The notes beneath the pieces are model-generated. The model did no database searches and was not told the DNA's origin. It saw nothing but the letters and a program-made list of their open reading frames with translations. DNA of 64,000 nt. Source: CAISIP01 sp965278985. GTDB taxonomy: Bacteria; Pseudomonadota; Gammaproteobacteria; Burkholderiales; Burkholderiaceae_C. The stretch is taken from assembly GCA_965278985.1 (NCBI GenBank), contig OZ257131.1:4464001-4528000 (forward strand). The letters run 5' to 3'. Shown here one piece after another: positions 29,460 through 38,811 of this stretch (its first letter is position 1; each line of letters opens with the position of its first letter). Position numbers and translations under genes: made by a program.

Positions 29460-30440
29460 TCAGTCCACTTCCCGCAGCGCCTCCACCAGCCCCGCGATGT
29501 TGCCCACCTCCAGCTTGCCGTAGATGCCCTGGATCTGGTTGCGGATGGTGGCCGGTGCGCGTTCCAGCAGGCGTGCGATCTCCTTGTGGGTATGGCCCTT
29601 GGACACCAGGCGCGCGATCACCAGTTCGCGCGGCGACAGCATGTCGGCGCGACAGCGCAGGCGCGCGCCCAGGAAGAACAAGCCCTGTTCCACCGTGTGC
29701 CACACCACGGCACGCTCGCCCAGCCAGCGCACCTCGCCCGACTGCAGCTGCGCCAGCAGCGGTGCGGGCAAGGTGGTGCCGCCGCGCCAGCCCGCCCACT
29801 CGGCCCGAAGCGCGGCCTCGAAATCGGCGTCGGCGTGGTAGAGCACGCCACGCGCGTCCGCGATGGCCGCGCCACGACGTGCGGGCCGCAGGCCCTCGAC
29901 GCGGTCCAGGTGTGCGATTCGGTTGAAGGCCAGCGCCTGCATCACATGCGGTGACAGTGCGGCCAGCAGCGCGCGTTCCGGTTCGGTGCACACGGCCGCA
30001 TCGCGTGCGCGGAACAGCGTGAGCCAGTGCACGAAGCGCGTGCGCGGGTCGAAATCCGAGCTGATGAAGAAATTGGCCTGTTCGAAGCGCCGGCCGTAGT
30101 CGCGCAGCGGCGCCTGCTCGGGCCGGTGGAACCAGCCCTTCGCATTGAAGCCCATCGTGCAGCGCGGCTGCACGCCCACGGCAACGGCGGCCGTGTCCAG
30201 GTGCTTGATCTGCTCGTACGCCGCCAGCATTTCCGGCGGTTGGTCCTGCAGATGGATGGTGTGGATATCGATGCCCGCAGGCGTGTTGGTCGCCGTGCCC
30301 CACATCGAAGAGTCGAAAGCCAGCGCGCGGCGCAGATGGGCCAGCGCGGCGTCCTGGAAACGCTCCAGCGGGAGCTCGTGCGCCTGGCGGTACAGCGCCA
30401 GCACGAACTGGCTGAAGTCTTCTAACGACGCAAGCGACAT
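29460..30440 (-). CDS. LuxR-type helix-turn-helix regulator
   Basis: A 326-residue regulator. The C-terminal LuxR domain is clear: LSPRELVIARLVSKGHTHKE (about residues 262-281), then RAPATIRNQIQGIYGKLEV. The N-terminal two-thirds matches no sensor domain I can name; it lacks a phosphoacceptor receiver pattern. It is divergent from the VIT-domain gene with a 185-bp gap, so it may control either that operon or the NTF2-like gene. Confidence 0.87.
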   Translation of the reverse strand: MSLASLEDFSQFVLALYRQAHELPLERFQDAALAHLRRALAFDSSMWGTATNTPAGIDIHTIHLQDQPPEMLAAYEQIKHLDTAAVAVGVQPRCTMGFNAKGWFHRPEQAPLRDYGRRFEQANFFISSDFDPRTRFVHWLTLFRARDAAVCTEPERALLAALSPHVMQALAFNRIAHLDRVEGLRPARRGAAIADARGVLYHADADFEAALRAEWAGWRGGTTLPAPLLAQLQSGEVRWLGERAVVWHTVEQGLFFLGARLRCRADMLSPRELVIARLVSKGHTHKEIARLLERAPATIRNQIQGIYGKLEVGNIAGLVEALREVD

Positions 30441-30625
30441 GGCGCGTGGGGAATAGAGATGTTGTATTTGTGCGGTAGATGCATTTGCACTATGGGACAG
30501 TGACGCACTCCCTTCCTAGAATCCCCCGCGAAGCCTGGGGATGATATACGCGCAACCCGGGCGCTTGTGGTGGCGCGCAATGCGGGCACGGCACACAAGC
30601 CTGTGTCCGCGCCATCACACGATCC

Positions 30626-33553
30626 ATGCCCACACACTGCCTGCCGACCGCGTTCACGCTCCCCCATACCTCACCGTCTGCCCTGCGTACCGTCTGCCGC
30701 CTGTTGGCCGCATGCGCAATGATGCTGCTGGCCACCGGCCAGGCCCTGGCACAAGCTCCCCGCAACGAAACGCCACCGCCGCCCCTGCCTCCTGTGCGCA
30801 TCGTCGCACCGGAAGCCCGCTTACCCGTGCGGGTGCAGCGCGCCGCCGTGCAGGCCGAGATCGTGGGCTTGGCCGCGGCCACGCGCGTGGAGCTGGTGCT
30901 GCACAACCCGAACAACATGGAGCTGCAAGCAGAGTTGCAGTTCCCGCTGCGCGAGGGCCAGACCGTCACCGGCTTCGCGCTGGACATCGATGGCGCCTTG
31001 CGCGCTGCGGTGCCGGTGGAAAAATCCAAGGGCCGGCAGGTCTTCGAGGACGTGGTGCGTGGCCGCGTGGACCCGGCCCTGCTCGAAGCCACGCTGGGCA
31101 ACAGCTACAAGCTGCATGTCTACCCGCTGCCGCCACGCGGGCAGCGCCGCGTGGTGCTGGAGATCCGCGAGACGCTGTCCGCTGCCGCGCGACCTGCGTG
31201 GCGGCTGCCGCTGGCCTTTGGCCGCAGTGCGGTGGGCGCACTGGAGGTGTCGGTGCAGGTTGCCGGTGTGGCACCGCGCCAGGTCGAGGCCCGGCTGGGC
31301 GCGCAGCGGCTGCAGCCTGCGGCGTACGAGGGTGGCACGCGGGTGACCCTGGCCCGCAACGCCTACCGGGGCGCCGGCGAGCTGCGCATCGAACTGCCCG
31401 CAGCCAACAACCGACCCCTGGTCAGTACCGAGCTCTTCCGCGACCAGCGGTACTTCCATGCCGAGGTGCCAGTGGCCGCGCAGGAATGGCCCCGCACCGC
31501 ACCACGGCGCGTGGCACTGCTGTGGGATGCCTCGGCTTCGGGAGCCCAGCGCGACCACGCACGCGAGTTCGCGCTGCTGGAGGCCTGGTTCCGCACGCTG
31601 CCCGAGGTGGAGGTGCTGCTGGTGCCGGTGCGCAACGAGGCCGACGCCGTCGAGCGCCACACCGTACGCGGCGGCGACTGGGCCGGGTTGCGCCGTCGTC
31701 TGGAGGCCATGGTCTACGACGGTGCCACGCACCTGGGCGCGATGCAGCCACCGGCCGAAGCCGACATCGCCTTGCTGTTCACGGACGGCCTGGGCAACTG
31801 GGGCGCCACGGGGTTGCCCACGGCGCGCATGCCACTGTTCGCGTTGTCGGCCGCCACACGTGCCGACGCGCGCACCCTGCGCCATGCGGCCGAGGCCAGT
31901 GGCGGCGTCTACCTGGACCTGCTGGCCACCGCGATGCCCCAGGCCCTGCGCGCGCTCACGCACGAACGCCTGCGCGTGGCCGCCGTGCGTGCCGAAGGTG
32001 CACGCGACCTGGAGCTGGCATCGGTGTATCCGCTGGAGGGGCGCGTGGCGCTGGCCGGTGTGCTGACGGAACCGCAGGGGCGCATCGTGCTGGAGCTGTC
32101 GGCCCCCGACGGCACGCGGCAGACGCGCACCCTCTCGGTCGGCACTGCGCCGGATACACAGGCGGAACGCCCGCGCGCGGGCCAGGCCATCGCCGTGGCG
32201 GCGCACCGATGGGCCAGCTTGCGCGTCGCGCGGCTGGAGGCCGACTACACGCGCCAGCGCAAGGCCATCGAACGCCTGGGCATGGAATTCGGCATGGCCA
32301 CGCGCGAGACCTCGCTGCTGGTGCTGGACCGGGCCGAGGACTATGTGCGCTTCGACGTGGAGCCCCCCGCGCCGCTGCGCGCGCAATGGGAGGCCCTGGT
32401 GGCGCGCAAGACGGAGACGGCCCGCAACGCGCAGCAACGCCACCTGGCACGCATCGCCGAGCGCTTCGCCGACAAGCAGGCCTGGTGGGACAAGGACTTC
32501 CCCAAGGACACGCCACCTCCACCCCCGCCGCGCCCCGCCGTGGCCGCGGTGATGGCCACCGCCCCGCCACCGGCCCCCGCGCCGGCCTCCTCCGGGCCCA
32601 GCGAAGCGCAGGGCCCACGCCCCGACAGCATCCAGCTGCGCAAGTGGCAACCCGACGAGCCCTACACACGCCGCCTGCGTGCGGCCAAGGACGAAGACCT
32701 CTACGCCGTCTACCTGGACGAACGCCCCGCGTACACGCAAAGCTCCGCCTTCTTCCTCGACGTGGCCGACATCCTGGTGGACCGCGGCCAGCCCGTGCTG
32801 GCCGCGCGCGTGTTGTCCAACCTGGCCGAGATGGACATCGAGAACCGCCACCTGCTGCGCATCCTGGCGTACCGCCTGCTGCTGGCCCAACGTGTACCCG
32901 AGGCGCTGCCGGTGCTGGAAGAAGTGCTGCGCCTGGCCCCGGACGAACCCCAGTCCTACCGCGACCTGGGCCTCGCGCTGGCGCAGGGCGCACAGCCGCA
33001 GCGTGCCATCGAGTTGTTGTGGGAGGTGGTGTCACGCCCCTGGAACGACCGCTTCCCCGACGTGGAGCTGATCGCGCTGGCCGAGCTCAACGCCATCGCG
33101 GCGCAATCGGCCGCTGCAGGCCAGCCGCTGGACCTCTCGCGCGTGGACCCGCGCCTGCAGCGCAACCTGCCGCTGGACCTGCGCGCCGTGCTCAGCTGGG
33201 ACGCCGACAACACCGACATCGACCTGTGGGTCATCGACCCCAACGGCGAACGCGCCTACTACGGCAACCGCCTCACCTACCAGGGCGGCCGCATGTCGCG
33301 CGACTTCACGGGCGGCTACGGGCCGGAGGAGTTCTCGCTCAAGCACGCCAAGCCAGGCGTCTATACCGTGCGCGCGCAGTTCTACGGCCACCGCCAGCAG
33401 ATCGTGGCGCCCGCCACCACGCTGATGCTGCGCCTGTCCACGGGCTTCGGTACACCGGCGCAGAAGGACCAGAGCGTGGTGCTGCGGCTGTCGGGGCGCG
33501 GGGAGCAGATCACGGTGGGAACGTTCACGATAGGAGAGAGTGCCAAGCCATGA
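30626..33553 (+). CDS. Exported VIT/vWA/TPR/DUF2135 protein
   Basis: A 975-residue protein. A signal peptide with an extended N-region ends near ALAQ (about residue 43). A VIT domain follows (about 55-185). A vWA-like domain has an intact MIDAS start DASAS (near 300) and LLFTDGLGNWG. A proline-rich linker lies near 630-655, helical TPR-like repeats at about 710-830, and a DUF2135 domain at about 850-965 with SWDADNTDIDLWVIDPNGE. VIT/vWA proteins bind partners at the cell surface. The stop overlaps the next gene (ATGA). No ribosome site is obvious, so a nearby internal start is possible. Confidence 0.85.
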   Translation: MPTHCLPTAFTLPHTSPSALRTVCRLLAACAMMLLATGQALAQAPRNETPPPPLPPVRIVAPEARLPVRVQRAAVQAEIVGLAAATRVELVLHNPNNMELQAELQFPLREGQTVTGFALDIDGALRAAVPVEKSKGRQVFEDVVRGRVDPALLEATLGNSYKLHVYPLPPRGQRRVVLEIRETLSAAARPAWRLPLAFGRSAVGALEVSVQVAGVAPRQVEARLGAQRLQPAAYEGGTRVTLARNAYRGAGELRIELPAANNRPLVSTELFRDQRYFHAEVPVAAQEWPRTAPRRVALLWDASASGAQRDHAREFALLEAWFRTLPEVEVLLVPVRNEADAVERHTVRGGDWAGLRRRLEAMVYDGATHLGAMQPPAEADIALLFTDGLGNWGATGLPTARMPLFALSAATRADARTLRHAAEASGGVYLDLLATAMPQALRALTHERLRVAAVRAEGARDLELASVYPLEGRVALAGVLTEPQGRIVLELSAPDGTRQTRTLSVGTAPDTQAERPRAGQAIAVAAHRWASLRVARLEADYTRQRKAIERLGMEFGMATRETSLLVLDRAEDYVRFDVEPPAPLRAQWEALVARKTETARNAQQRHLARIAERFADKQAWWDKDFPKDTPPPPPPRPAVAAVMATAPPPAPAPASSGPSEAQGPRPDSIQLRKWQPDEPYTRRLRAAKDEDLYAVYLDERPAYTQSSAFFLDVADILVDRGQPVLAARVLSNLAEMDIENRHLLRILAYRLLLAQRVPEALPVLEEVLRLAPDEPQSYRDLGLALAQGAQPQRAIELLWEVVSRPWNDRFPDVELIALAELNAIAAQSAAAGQPLDLSRVDPRLQRNLPLDLRAVLSWDADNTDIDLWVIDPNGERAYYGNRLTYQGGRMSRDFTGGYGPEEFSLKHAKPGVYTVRAQFYGHRQQIVAPATTLMLRLSTGFGTPAQKDQSVVLRLSGRGEQITVGTFTIGESAKP

Positions 33554-34071
33554 GGCTCTGCACGCGCGGCCTGCGTCCCATCCTCCTCGCGGTCGGCCTG
33601 GCGTGCGCGGCATCTGCCTGCCTGGCGGCCGACACCGCGCAACCTTGGCAACTGGTGTTCTTCCACCCTCCCCGCCCCGGGGTGCTGCAGGAATGCGAGG
33701 ACGCGCACCTGCGTGAGAACTACGCGCGCATGGCCGTGCCCGATGCCGCTGACCCGCTCAAGGCCTGGGTGGTGGAAGGGCCTGTGGTGCTGCAGTGGCC
33801 TGGCGGACAGCTGGTGCAGGCCGACAGCGGCACGGCCACCCACGCGCATCCCCCCATGGACATGTGCTTCACGCTGCAGGTGAACGGGCGCCCGCTGGTC
33901 TCCGGCGCCGTGGTGCCGCAGTATTCGGCACGGCTGCTGCGTTTTCCCACACTGGTGCGTCTGCCGGCCACACCCGGGGCCACGGCAGTGCAGTTCCGGC
34001 TGCAGCCCCGCTTTCCTGCGCTGGCCGAGGAGCCCGGGCCGCCGGCCTGGTCCGTGCTGGGCAGCTTCTGA
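33550..34071 (+). CDS. Small exported protein, partner of the VIT gene
   Basis: A 173-residue protein that I do not recognise. A signal peptide (about residues 1-27) ends at CLAAD. Two further Cys (about 49 and 108) could form a disulfide. The middle has ECEDAHLREN and a beta-rich C-terminal half. It is coupled to the VIT/vWA gene by a 4-nt overlap, and a 30-nt gap leads to the next secreted protein, so all three are probably one operon acting in the periplasm or on the surface. Confidence 0.75.
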   Translation: MRLCTRGLRPILLAVGLACAASACLAADTAQPWQLVFFHPPRPGVLQECEDAHLRENYARMAVPDAADPLKAWVVEGPVVLQWPGGQLVQADSGTATHAHPPMDMCFTLQVNGRPLVSGAVVPQYSARLLRFPTLVRLPATPGATAVQFRLQPRFPALAEEPGPPAWSVLGSF

Positions 34072-34101
34072 TTCTTTTTCGATTTCATACTCCCACCCAC
34101 C

Positions 34102-35937
34102 ATGCTGTTCAAGAACCTCCTGTGGCCCCTGCTGAGTGCTTTGGCACTCACCACCATCACCCCGTCCCTGCACGCGCAGGACAAAGAACTGAAGGAGCAG
34201 CTGGAGCAGCTGGCCTTCGTGCGACAGATACGCTACACGGGCGAATGGCCCACGCTCACCGGTTTCAGCCCGGCGAAGCCCGTGAATGGTTTCGAGGCAG
34301 CCCCCGGTGACCACGGCCACACACAGGCCTACCGCAGCGCGGCAGGGTGCGTGGCCTTCTTCTTTCCGCCGGGCGACGAAGGTGGCACCGAGGTGGCGTT
34401 GAAGTGGAAAGGTCACGCCTGCAACGGCAAGCTGGTGGAAGGCAAGGGCGAGCTGCAGATCTGGCGGCGCGTCGGCGAGCAGACGGTGGTGGGGGTTCTG
34501 GAGGGCCATTTTTCCAAGGGTGTGCTGGCGGGCGAAGGCGAGAAGTCCAACTTCACCTTCGACAAGGCCGGCAAGCCCGTGCCGGATGTGTACAGCTTCG
34601 AGGGCACCTTCGCCAACAGCGTATTGCACGGCCAAGGCGCGAAGCGCTGGAGCGGTGCCGCGAATGCCCGGCCCAGCGCCTGGGTGCAGCAGGGCAAGTT
34701 CCAGGACGGCACCATCCGTGGCGGGGTGATGCTGTACCAATTGCGGCCCTATCCCGGCGTGGAGGCCCAGGTGCAGCCGCTGTGGTTCAGCGAACGCGGC
34801 AACACCTACATCGAGCAGGCGCAGGTGAACCGCGGCAAGCTGCTGGAAGGCACTCTGTTCTTCGAGGGTGATCCCGTTCCGTGGAAGTCCGAGGTGGCGG
34901 TGTGGCGCGACGGCCTGCCCGAGGCAGCGCGCTTGACGCGCATGGACATGGCACGCAGGCACATGATGATCGCCAGCTGCCTGCAGTGGCGCTTCGAGGG
35001 TGCGCGCCTGGCCTGTGACCGTGGCAGCGCCAGCGCAGGCGGCGAAGGCGGCTCCATCGGCACGGACGAAGGCGCATTCGGCATCCGGCTGCCTGTGCCT
35101 GCGCGCGTGGTCACCTTCCAGCCTGAAGCCACCACCGCATTGACGTTAGGCCTGGACAACGCCCAGATCCCGGCCCGCTGCGATGCAGAGCTCGCCCGGT
35201 GCACAGGCCGGGGCGTGTTGCCGGTAAGGGGCAGCCTGCTCTATTGGCATGGTGACATCGAATGGCGCGACGGGGCCCTGAGGCCCACGTCTGCCTCGCT
35301 GTACGAGCGGCCCTGGGTGCAACGCAGCATCAGCACGGTCGCCAACGATGGCACCGTGACCCGCACCGGCAGCGACGCGGACGATGCCAAGGCCGAACAG
35401 ATCGAGGAGGCCTTGCGCAAGACGCCCTACGACCCCGGCAACCGGGACCGGCGCGTTGCCTCCTGCGAACGTTTCGACAGTCCGCTGGAATGCAGCCGAG
35501 GCAAGCTTTTCGGTAAGGATGGTGGCAGCTTCGTGGGCGCGTGGCGCTACGACGGCGTCACCTACAGCAGCGACGGCCCGGCCGCCCCGCGCTACACGGT
35601 GCAAGGCAACCAGCGCATGGTACGCCGCGGCTGGGGAACGACCACCTTCTCCAACGGGCGCTGGGCCGAGGCGCACTACGACAGCGATGGCGACATCGAT
35701 GACGTGGGCAAATGCGACGATCCCGACAGCAGTGACAACTTCCGTTGCAAGCTGGACGGCGCCACGGTGATGTTCTACAACGAAAGCAGCAGCAACAGCA
35801 GCAGCAGCCAGAGCCGTCCGCAACGCGAGGTGGCCGCACCGGTCTACACCGCGCCGTCCTACAGCAGCGGGGGTGGGCGCTACGTGCCGCAAGTGGTGCC
35901 GCAACGCCCCGTGTATGTGTTGCCTGGCATGCGCTGA
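34102..35937 (+). CDS. Exported protein with MORN-like repeats
   Basis: A 611-residue protein of unknown function. The signal peptide ends near LHAQ (about residue 25). From about residue 90 to 270 there are recurring G-x-x-x-G-x-G/F-x-x-G units (for example LVEGKGELQIW, FSKGVLAGEGE, FANSVLHGQGAKRW), resembling MORN-like beta hairpins. Similar units recur near 490-560 around GRWAEAHYDSDGDIDD. A Ser/Asn low-complexity tract (near 563-575) precedes a Tyr/Pro-rich tail. MORN-type repeats usually bind lipids or protein partners; here the match is by eye only. Confidence 0.65.
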   Translation: MLFKNLLWPLLSALALTTITPSLHAQDKELKEQLEQLAFVRQIRYTGEWPTLTGFSPAKPVNGFEAAPGDHGHTQAYRSAAGCVAFFFPPGDEGGTEVALKWKGHACNGKLVEGKGELQIWRRVGEQTVVGVLEGHFSKGVLAGEGEKSNFTFDKAGKPVPDVYSFEGTFANSVLHGQGAKRWSGAANARPSAWVQQGKFQDGTIRGGVMLYQLRPYPGVEAQVQPLWFSERGNTYIEQAQVNRGKLLEGTLFFEGDPVPWKSEVAVWRDGLPEAARLTRMDMARRHMMIASCLQWRFEGARLACDRGSASAGGEGGSIGTDEGAFGIRLPVPARVVTFQPEATTALTLGLDNAQIPARCDAELARCTGRGVLPVRGSLLYWHGDIEWRDGALRPTSASLYERPWVQRSISTVANDGTVTRTGSDADDAKAEQIEEALRKTPYDPGNRDRRVASCERFDSPLECSRGKLFGKDGGSFVGAWRYDGVTYSSDGPAAPRYTVQGNQRMVRRGWGTTTFSNGRWAEAHYDSDGDIDDVGKCDDPDSSDNFRCKLDGATVMFYNESSSNSSSSQSRPQREVAAPVYTAPSYSSGGGRYVPQVVPQRPVYVLPGMR

Positions 35938-35944
35938 AGCGGCC

Positions 35945-36289
35945 ATGGCGTGCCGCATCACATCGTGCCGACACATGGCACGGCTGCTGATGGTGGGCAC
36001 GTTGCTGGCTGGCGGCGTGGCGCTGGCCTCACCGACCGCCAACGAATTCCAGCAGTGCCACCGCGCGGCCGCCGCCACGCTGCAGTACTGCCTGGACGAG
36101 ACGCCCGGAAGCCTCCATGGCCCGGCCTGCTGGGACAAGTCACGCCGCAGCCAGGAGCGCTGTTATGACGAGGTACGTGCATCGCACCAGCGCCCGCGCC
36201 CGGGGCAGCCACCACGGCCTGCACCCGCGCCGGGTGCGCCGACCGCGGCACCGGCCGCACCGCCCGGGATCGGCGAAGCGCCAGGTTGA
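35945..36289 (+). CDS. Small exported cysteine-containing protein
   Basis: A 114-residue protein of no recognised family. A hydrophobic stretch (ARLLMVGTLLAGGVALAS) is a signal peptide. The mature part has four Cys (QQCHRAA, QYCLDE, PACWDK, ERCYDE) in a spacing that suggests two disulfides, then a Pro/Ala-rich tail. The start could be 35945 or 35975; the latter gives a more typical signal peptide. It follows the MORN-like gene by 7 nt. Confidence 0.6.
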   Translation: MACRITSCRHMARLLMVGTLLAGGVALASPTANEFQQCHRAAAATLQYCLDETPGSLHGPACWDKSRRSQERCYDEVRASHQRPRPGQPPRPAPAPGAPTAAPAAPPGIGEAPG

Positions 36290-36332
36290 CGGGGGTAGGA
36301 TCGGGCCCCACCGCGGCTCCCTCTCCACACCC

Positions 36333-36851
36333 ATGCCCCACCACCCCCACCAGGCCACGCTGGAACGCTTCTACACCGCCTTCGCTGCGCTGGACGATGC
36401 GGCCATGGCCGATTGCTACGCGGACAACGCCAGCTTTCAGGACCCGGTGTTCACGCTGCAGGGCCGAAGCGCGGTGGCCGGCATGTGGCGCATGTTGTGC
36501 ACGGCCACCCGCAGCCAGGGCCGCGCCGACTGGCGGCTGGACTTCAGCGGTGTGGAGGCCGATGCCGCGCGAGGCCGCGCGCACTGGGAGGCACGCTACC
36601 GCTTCAGCCGCACGGGCCGCCTGGTGCACAACTCCATCGATGCGCGCTTCGATTTCGATGCGCAGGGCCGCATCCTGCGCCACGTTGACAGCTTCGACTT
36701 CTGGCGCTGGTCGCGGCAGGCGCTGGGCACGCCGGGCGTGCTGCTGGGGTGGACGCCGCTGTTGCGCAACAAGGTGCGCGCGCAGGCGTCCGCCGGCCTG
36801 CGCAAGTTCCTCGCCTCCCCCACCCCTGCCACTCCCGCCACCGGCCGCTGA
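36333..36851 (+). CDS. NTF2-like (SnoaL-like) protein
   Basis: A 172-residue protein with LERFYTAFAALDDAAMADCY (about residues 9-28), then DPVFTLQGRSAVAGMWRML and a strand-rich core with HVDSFDFWRWSRQAL near 125. This is the NTF2/SnoaL cone fold with a C-terminal extension of about 35 residues that ends in a Pro/Ala tail. The start at 36333 is the first ATG in frame that fits the domain. The gene lies 13 nt before the glutamate-synthase-like gene, so the two are probably cotranscribed. Confidence 0.75.
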   Translation: MPHHPHQATLERFYTAFAALDDAAMADCYADNASFQDPVFTLQGRSAVAGMWRMLCTATRSQGRADWRLDFSGVEADAARGRAHWEARYRFSRTGRLVHNSIDARFDFDAQGRILRHVDSFDFWRWSRQALGTPGVLLGWTPLLRNKVRAQASAGLRKFLASPTPATPATGR

Positions 36852-36864
36852 AGAAGAGCCCACC

Positions 36865-38580
36865 ATGTCCTCCATGCCCGCGTCACAGCGAAAGCCCACA
36901 TCCCTGCAAACCACGCCATCGGGCGAGGGTTTCCCGATCCGCTACACCGTCTTCGTCCTGTGCGTGGTGGCCGTGCTGGCCGGCCTGGCAGGCTGGTGGG
37001 TGTGGGGGCGTGTGGCGTGGATGGTGCTGGCCTTGCTGGGAGCAGGGCTGGTGGCACTTGGCTTGCGCGACCTGGCGCAGGACCGGCACTCGGTGCTGCG
37101 CAACTACCCCATCATCGGCCACATGCGCTTTCTGCTGGAGTACATCCGGCCCGAGATCCGCCAGTACTTCGTGGAAGGCGAGCACGAGTACACGCCTTTC
37201 TCGCGCGCGCAGCGCTCGCTGGTCTACCAGCGCGCCAAGGGGGAGTCCGACAAGCGGCCCTTCGGCACACAGTTCGATGTGCACGCCGAGGGCTACGAGT
37301 GGATCAACCACTCGATGGCGCCCACGGTGCTGGACACGCACGACTTCCGGGTCTGGATCGGCGGCACGCCCGAGGAAGTGGCCGGGCGCGGCGAAGACAG
37401 CGGCCTGTGCACCCAGCCCTACCACGCCAGCGTGTTCAACATCTCGGGCATGAGTTTCGGGGCACTCAGCGCCAATGCCATCATGGCGCTGAACGCGGGC
37501 GCCAAGGCCGGCGGCTTCGCACACGACACGGGCGAGGGCTCCATCTCCGCGCACCACCGCAAGCACGGCGGCGACCTGATCTGGCAGGTGGCCTCCGGGT
37601 ATTTCGGCTGCCGCGACGCCATGGGCCATTTCGACCCCGAACGCTTTGCCGCCAACGCGCGCGACCCGCAGGTGAAGATGATCGAGCTCAAATTGAGCCA
37701 GGGCGCCAAGCCCGGCCACGGCGGCGTGTTGCCCGGGCCGAAGGTGACGCCGGAGATCGCCGCGGCGCGCGGTGTGGAAGAGGGGGTCGACTGCGTGTCG
37801 CCCTCGGCCCACAGCGCCTTTTCCACACCGGTGGAGATGATGCAGTTCATCGCGCGGCTGCGCAGGCTGTCGGGCGGCAAGCCGGTGGGCATGAAGCTGT
37901 GCATCGGGCACCCCTGGGAGTGGTTCGCCATCGTCAAGGCCATGCTCGCCACCGGCATCACGCCCGACTTCATCGTGGTGGACGGTGCCGAGGGCGGCAC
38001 TGGCGCCGCACCGCTGGAGTTCACCGACCACGTGGGTGCGCCGCTGCAGGAGGGGCTGCTGCTGGTGCACAACACGCTGCGCGGCGTGAACCTGCGCAAT
38101 CGCATCAGAATAGGTTGTGCAGGCAAGGTGATCAGCGCCTTCGACATCGTGCGCATGCTGGCGCTGGGCGCGGACTGGTGCAACAGCGGGCGTGGCTTCA
38201 TGTTCGCGCTGGGTTGCCTGCAGGCCCAGACCTGCCACACCGGTTTCTGCCCCACGGGCGTGACCACCCAGGACCCGCAGCGCCAGAAGGCGCTGGTGGT
38301 GGGCGACAAGTCCCAGCGCGTAGCCAACTTCCACCGGCTGACGCTCGAAGCACTCAAGGAACTGGTGCAGGCCGCAGGGCTGCACCACCCGCAGGACATC
38401 ACAGCCCACCACATCGTGCGGCGCGGCACCAACCAGAAGGTGATGTCGCTGGCGCAGTCCATCCTCACACAGATGCCCGACGGCGCGCTGCTGGAGCCGG
38501 ACCTGGGCCACCTCACGCCCATCTACCAGCAGTTCTGGCCGCAGAGCAGCGCGCAGAGCTTTCAGGTGCAGCTGGCTTGA
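36865..38580 (+). CDS. FMN-binding glutamate-synthase-like protein, membrane-anchored
   Basis: A 571-residue protein containing the FMN/central domain of glutamate synthase without the glutaminase domain. Two hydrophobic segments at about residues 26-68 suggest membrane anchoring. FNISGMSFGALSANA (near 190), DGAEGGTGAAPLEF (near 373) and the iron-sulfur cysteines in CLQAQTCHTGFCPTG (near 451) are conserved. Such stand-alone proteins occur widely, and their reaction is uncertain; glutamate synthesis from ammonia is not shown. The start at 36865 follows AAGAAGAG. Confidence 0.88.
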   Translation: MSSMPASQRKPTSLQTTPSGEGFPIRYTVFVLCVVAVLAGLAGWWVWGRVAWMVLALLGAGLVALGLRDLAQDRHSVLRNYPIIGHMRFLLEYIRPEIRQYFVEGEHEYTPFSRAQRSLVYQRAKGESDKRPFGTQFDVHAEGYEWINHSMAPTVLDTHDFRVWIGGTPEEVAGRGEDSGLCTQPYHASVFNISGMSFGALSANAIMALNAGAKAGGFAHDTGEGSISAHHRKHGGDLIWQVASGYFGCRDAMGHFDPERFAANARDPQVKMIELKLSQGAKPGHGGVLPGPKVTPEIAAARGVEEGVDCVSPSAHSAFSTPVEMMQFIARLRRLSGGKPVGMKLCIGHPWEWFAIVKAMLATGITPDFIVVDGAEGGTGAAPLEFTDHVGAPLQEGLLLVHNTLRGVNLRNRIRIGCAGKVISAFDIVRMLALGADWCNSGRGFMFALGCLQAQTCHTGFCPTGVTTQDPQRQKALVVGDKSQRVANFHRLTLEALKELVQAAGLHHPQDITAHHIVRRGTNQKVMSLAQSILTQMPDGALLEPDLGHLTPIYQQFWPQSSAQSFQVQLA

Positions 38581-38699
38581 ACCTGAGCGCGCCGGGGGCT
38601 GGCACCGCCTGACGCTGCGCAAAGCCGGCGCGAGTGGCACATCGCGAAACAGCGCGGCACCGACGGCGGCCCATGCTCCACCGCTGGAGCACGCTATAT

Positions 38700-38727
38700 T
38701 TGCAGGCGAGAAATATGCTCTTATAAG
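38700..38727 (+). promoter_or_regulatory. Candidate sigma-70 promoter of the Bug-receptor operon
   Basis: TTGCAG at 38700-38705 and TATAAG at 38722-38727 are spaced by 16 nt, in an A/T-richer stretch about 85 nt before the receptor start. Just upstream, GCTCCA (38675-38680) and TGGAGC (38685-38690) form a perfect hairpin that may terminate the preceding transcript. Confidence 0.4.
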
Positions 38728-38811
38728 CACAGCACAGCGAAAGCATGGGGCGGCACCAGCTTGCCCCGGGCCTGTGCCACGGCCTTCCGACGACGATACG
38801 AGGAGACATCC

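Noticed and set aside
30541..34071. A 1176-codon plus-strand frame overlapping the VIT/vWA gene
   Set aside because: Only its last 173 codons (from 33550) form a believable exported protein; the earlier part is a shadow of the VIT gene in another frame.
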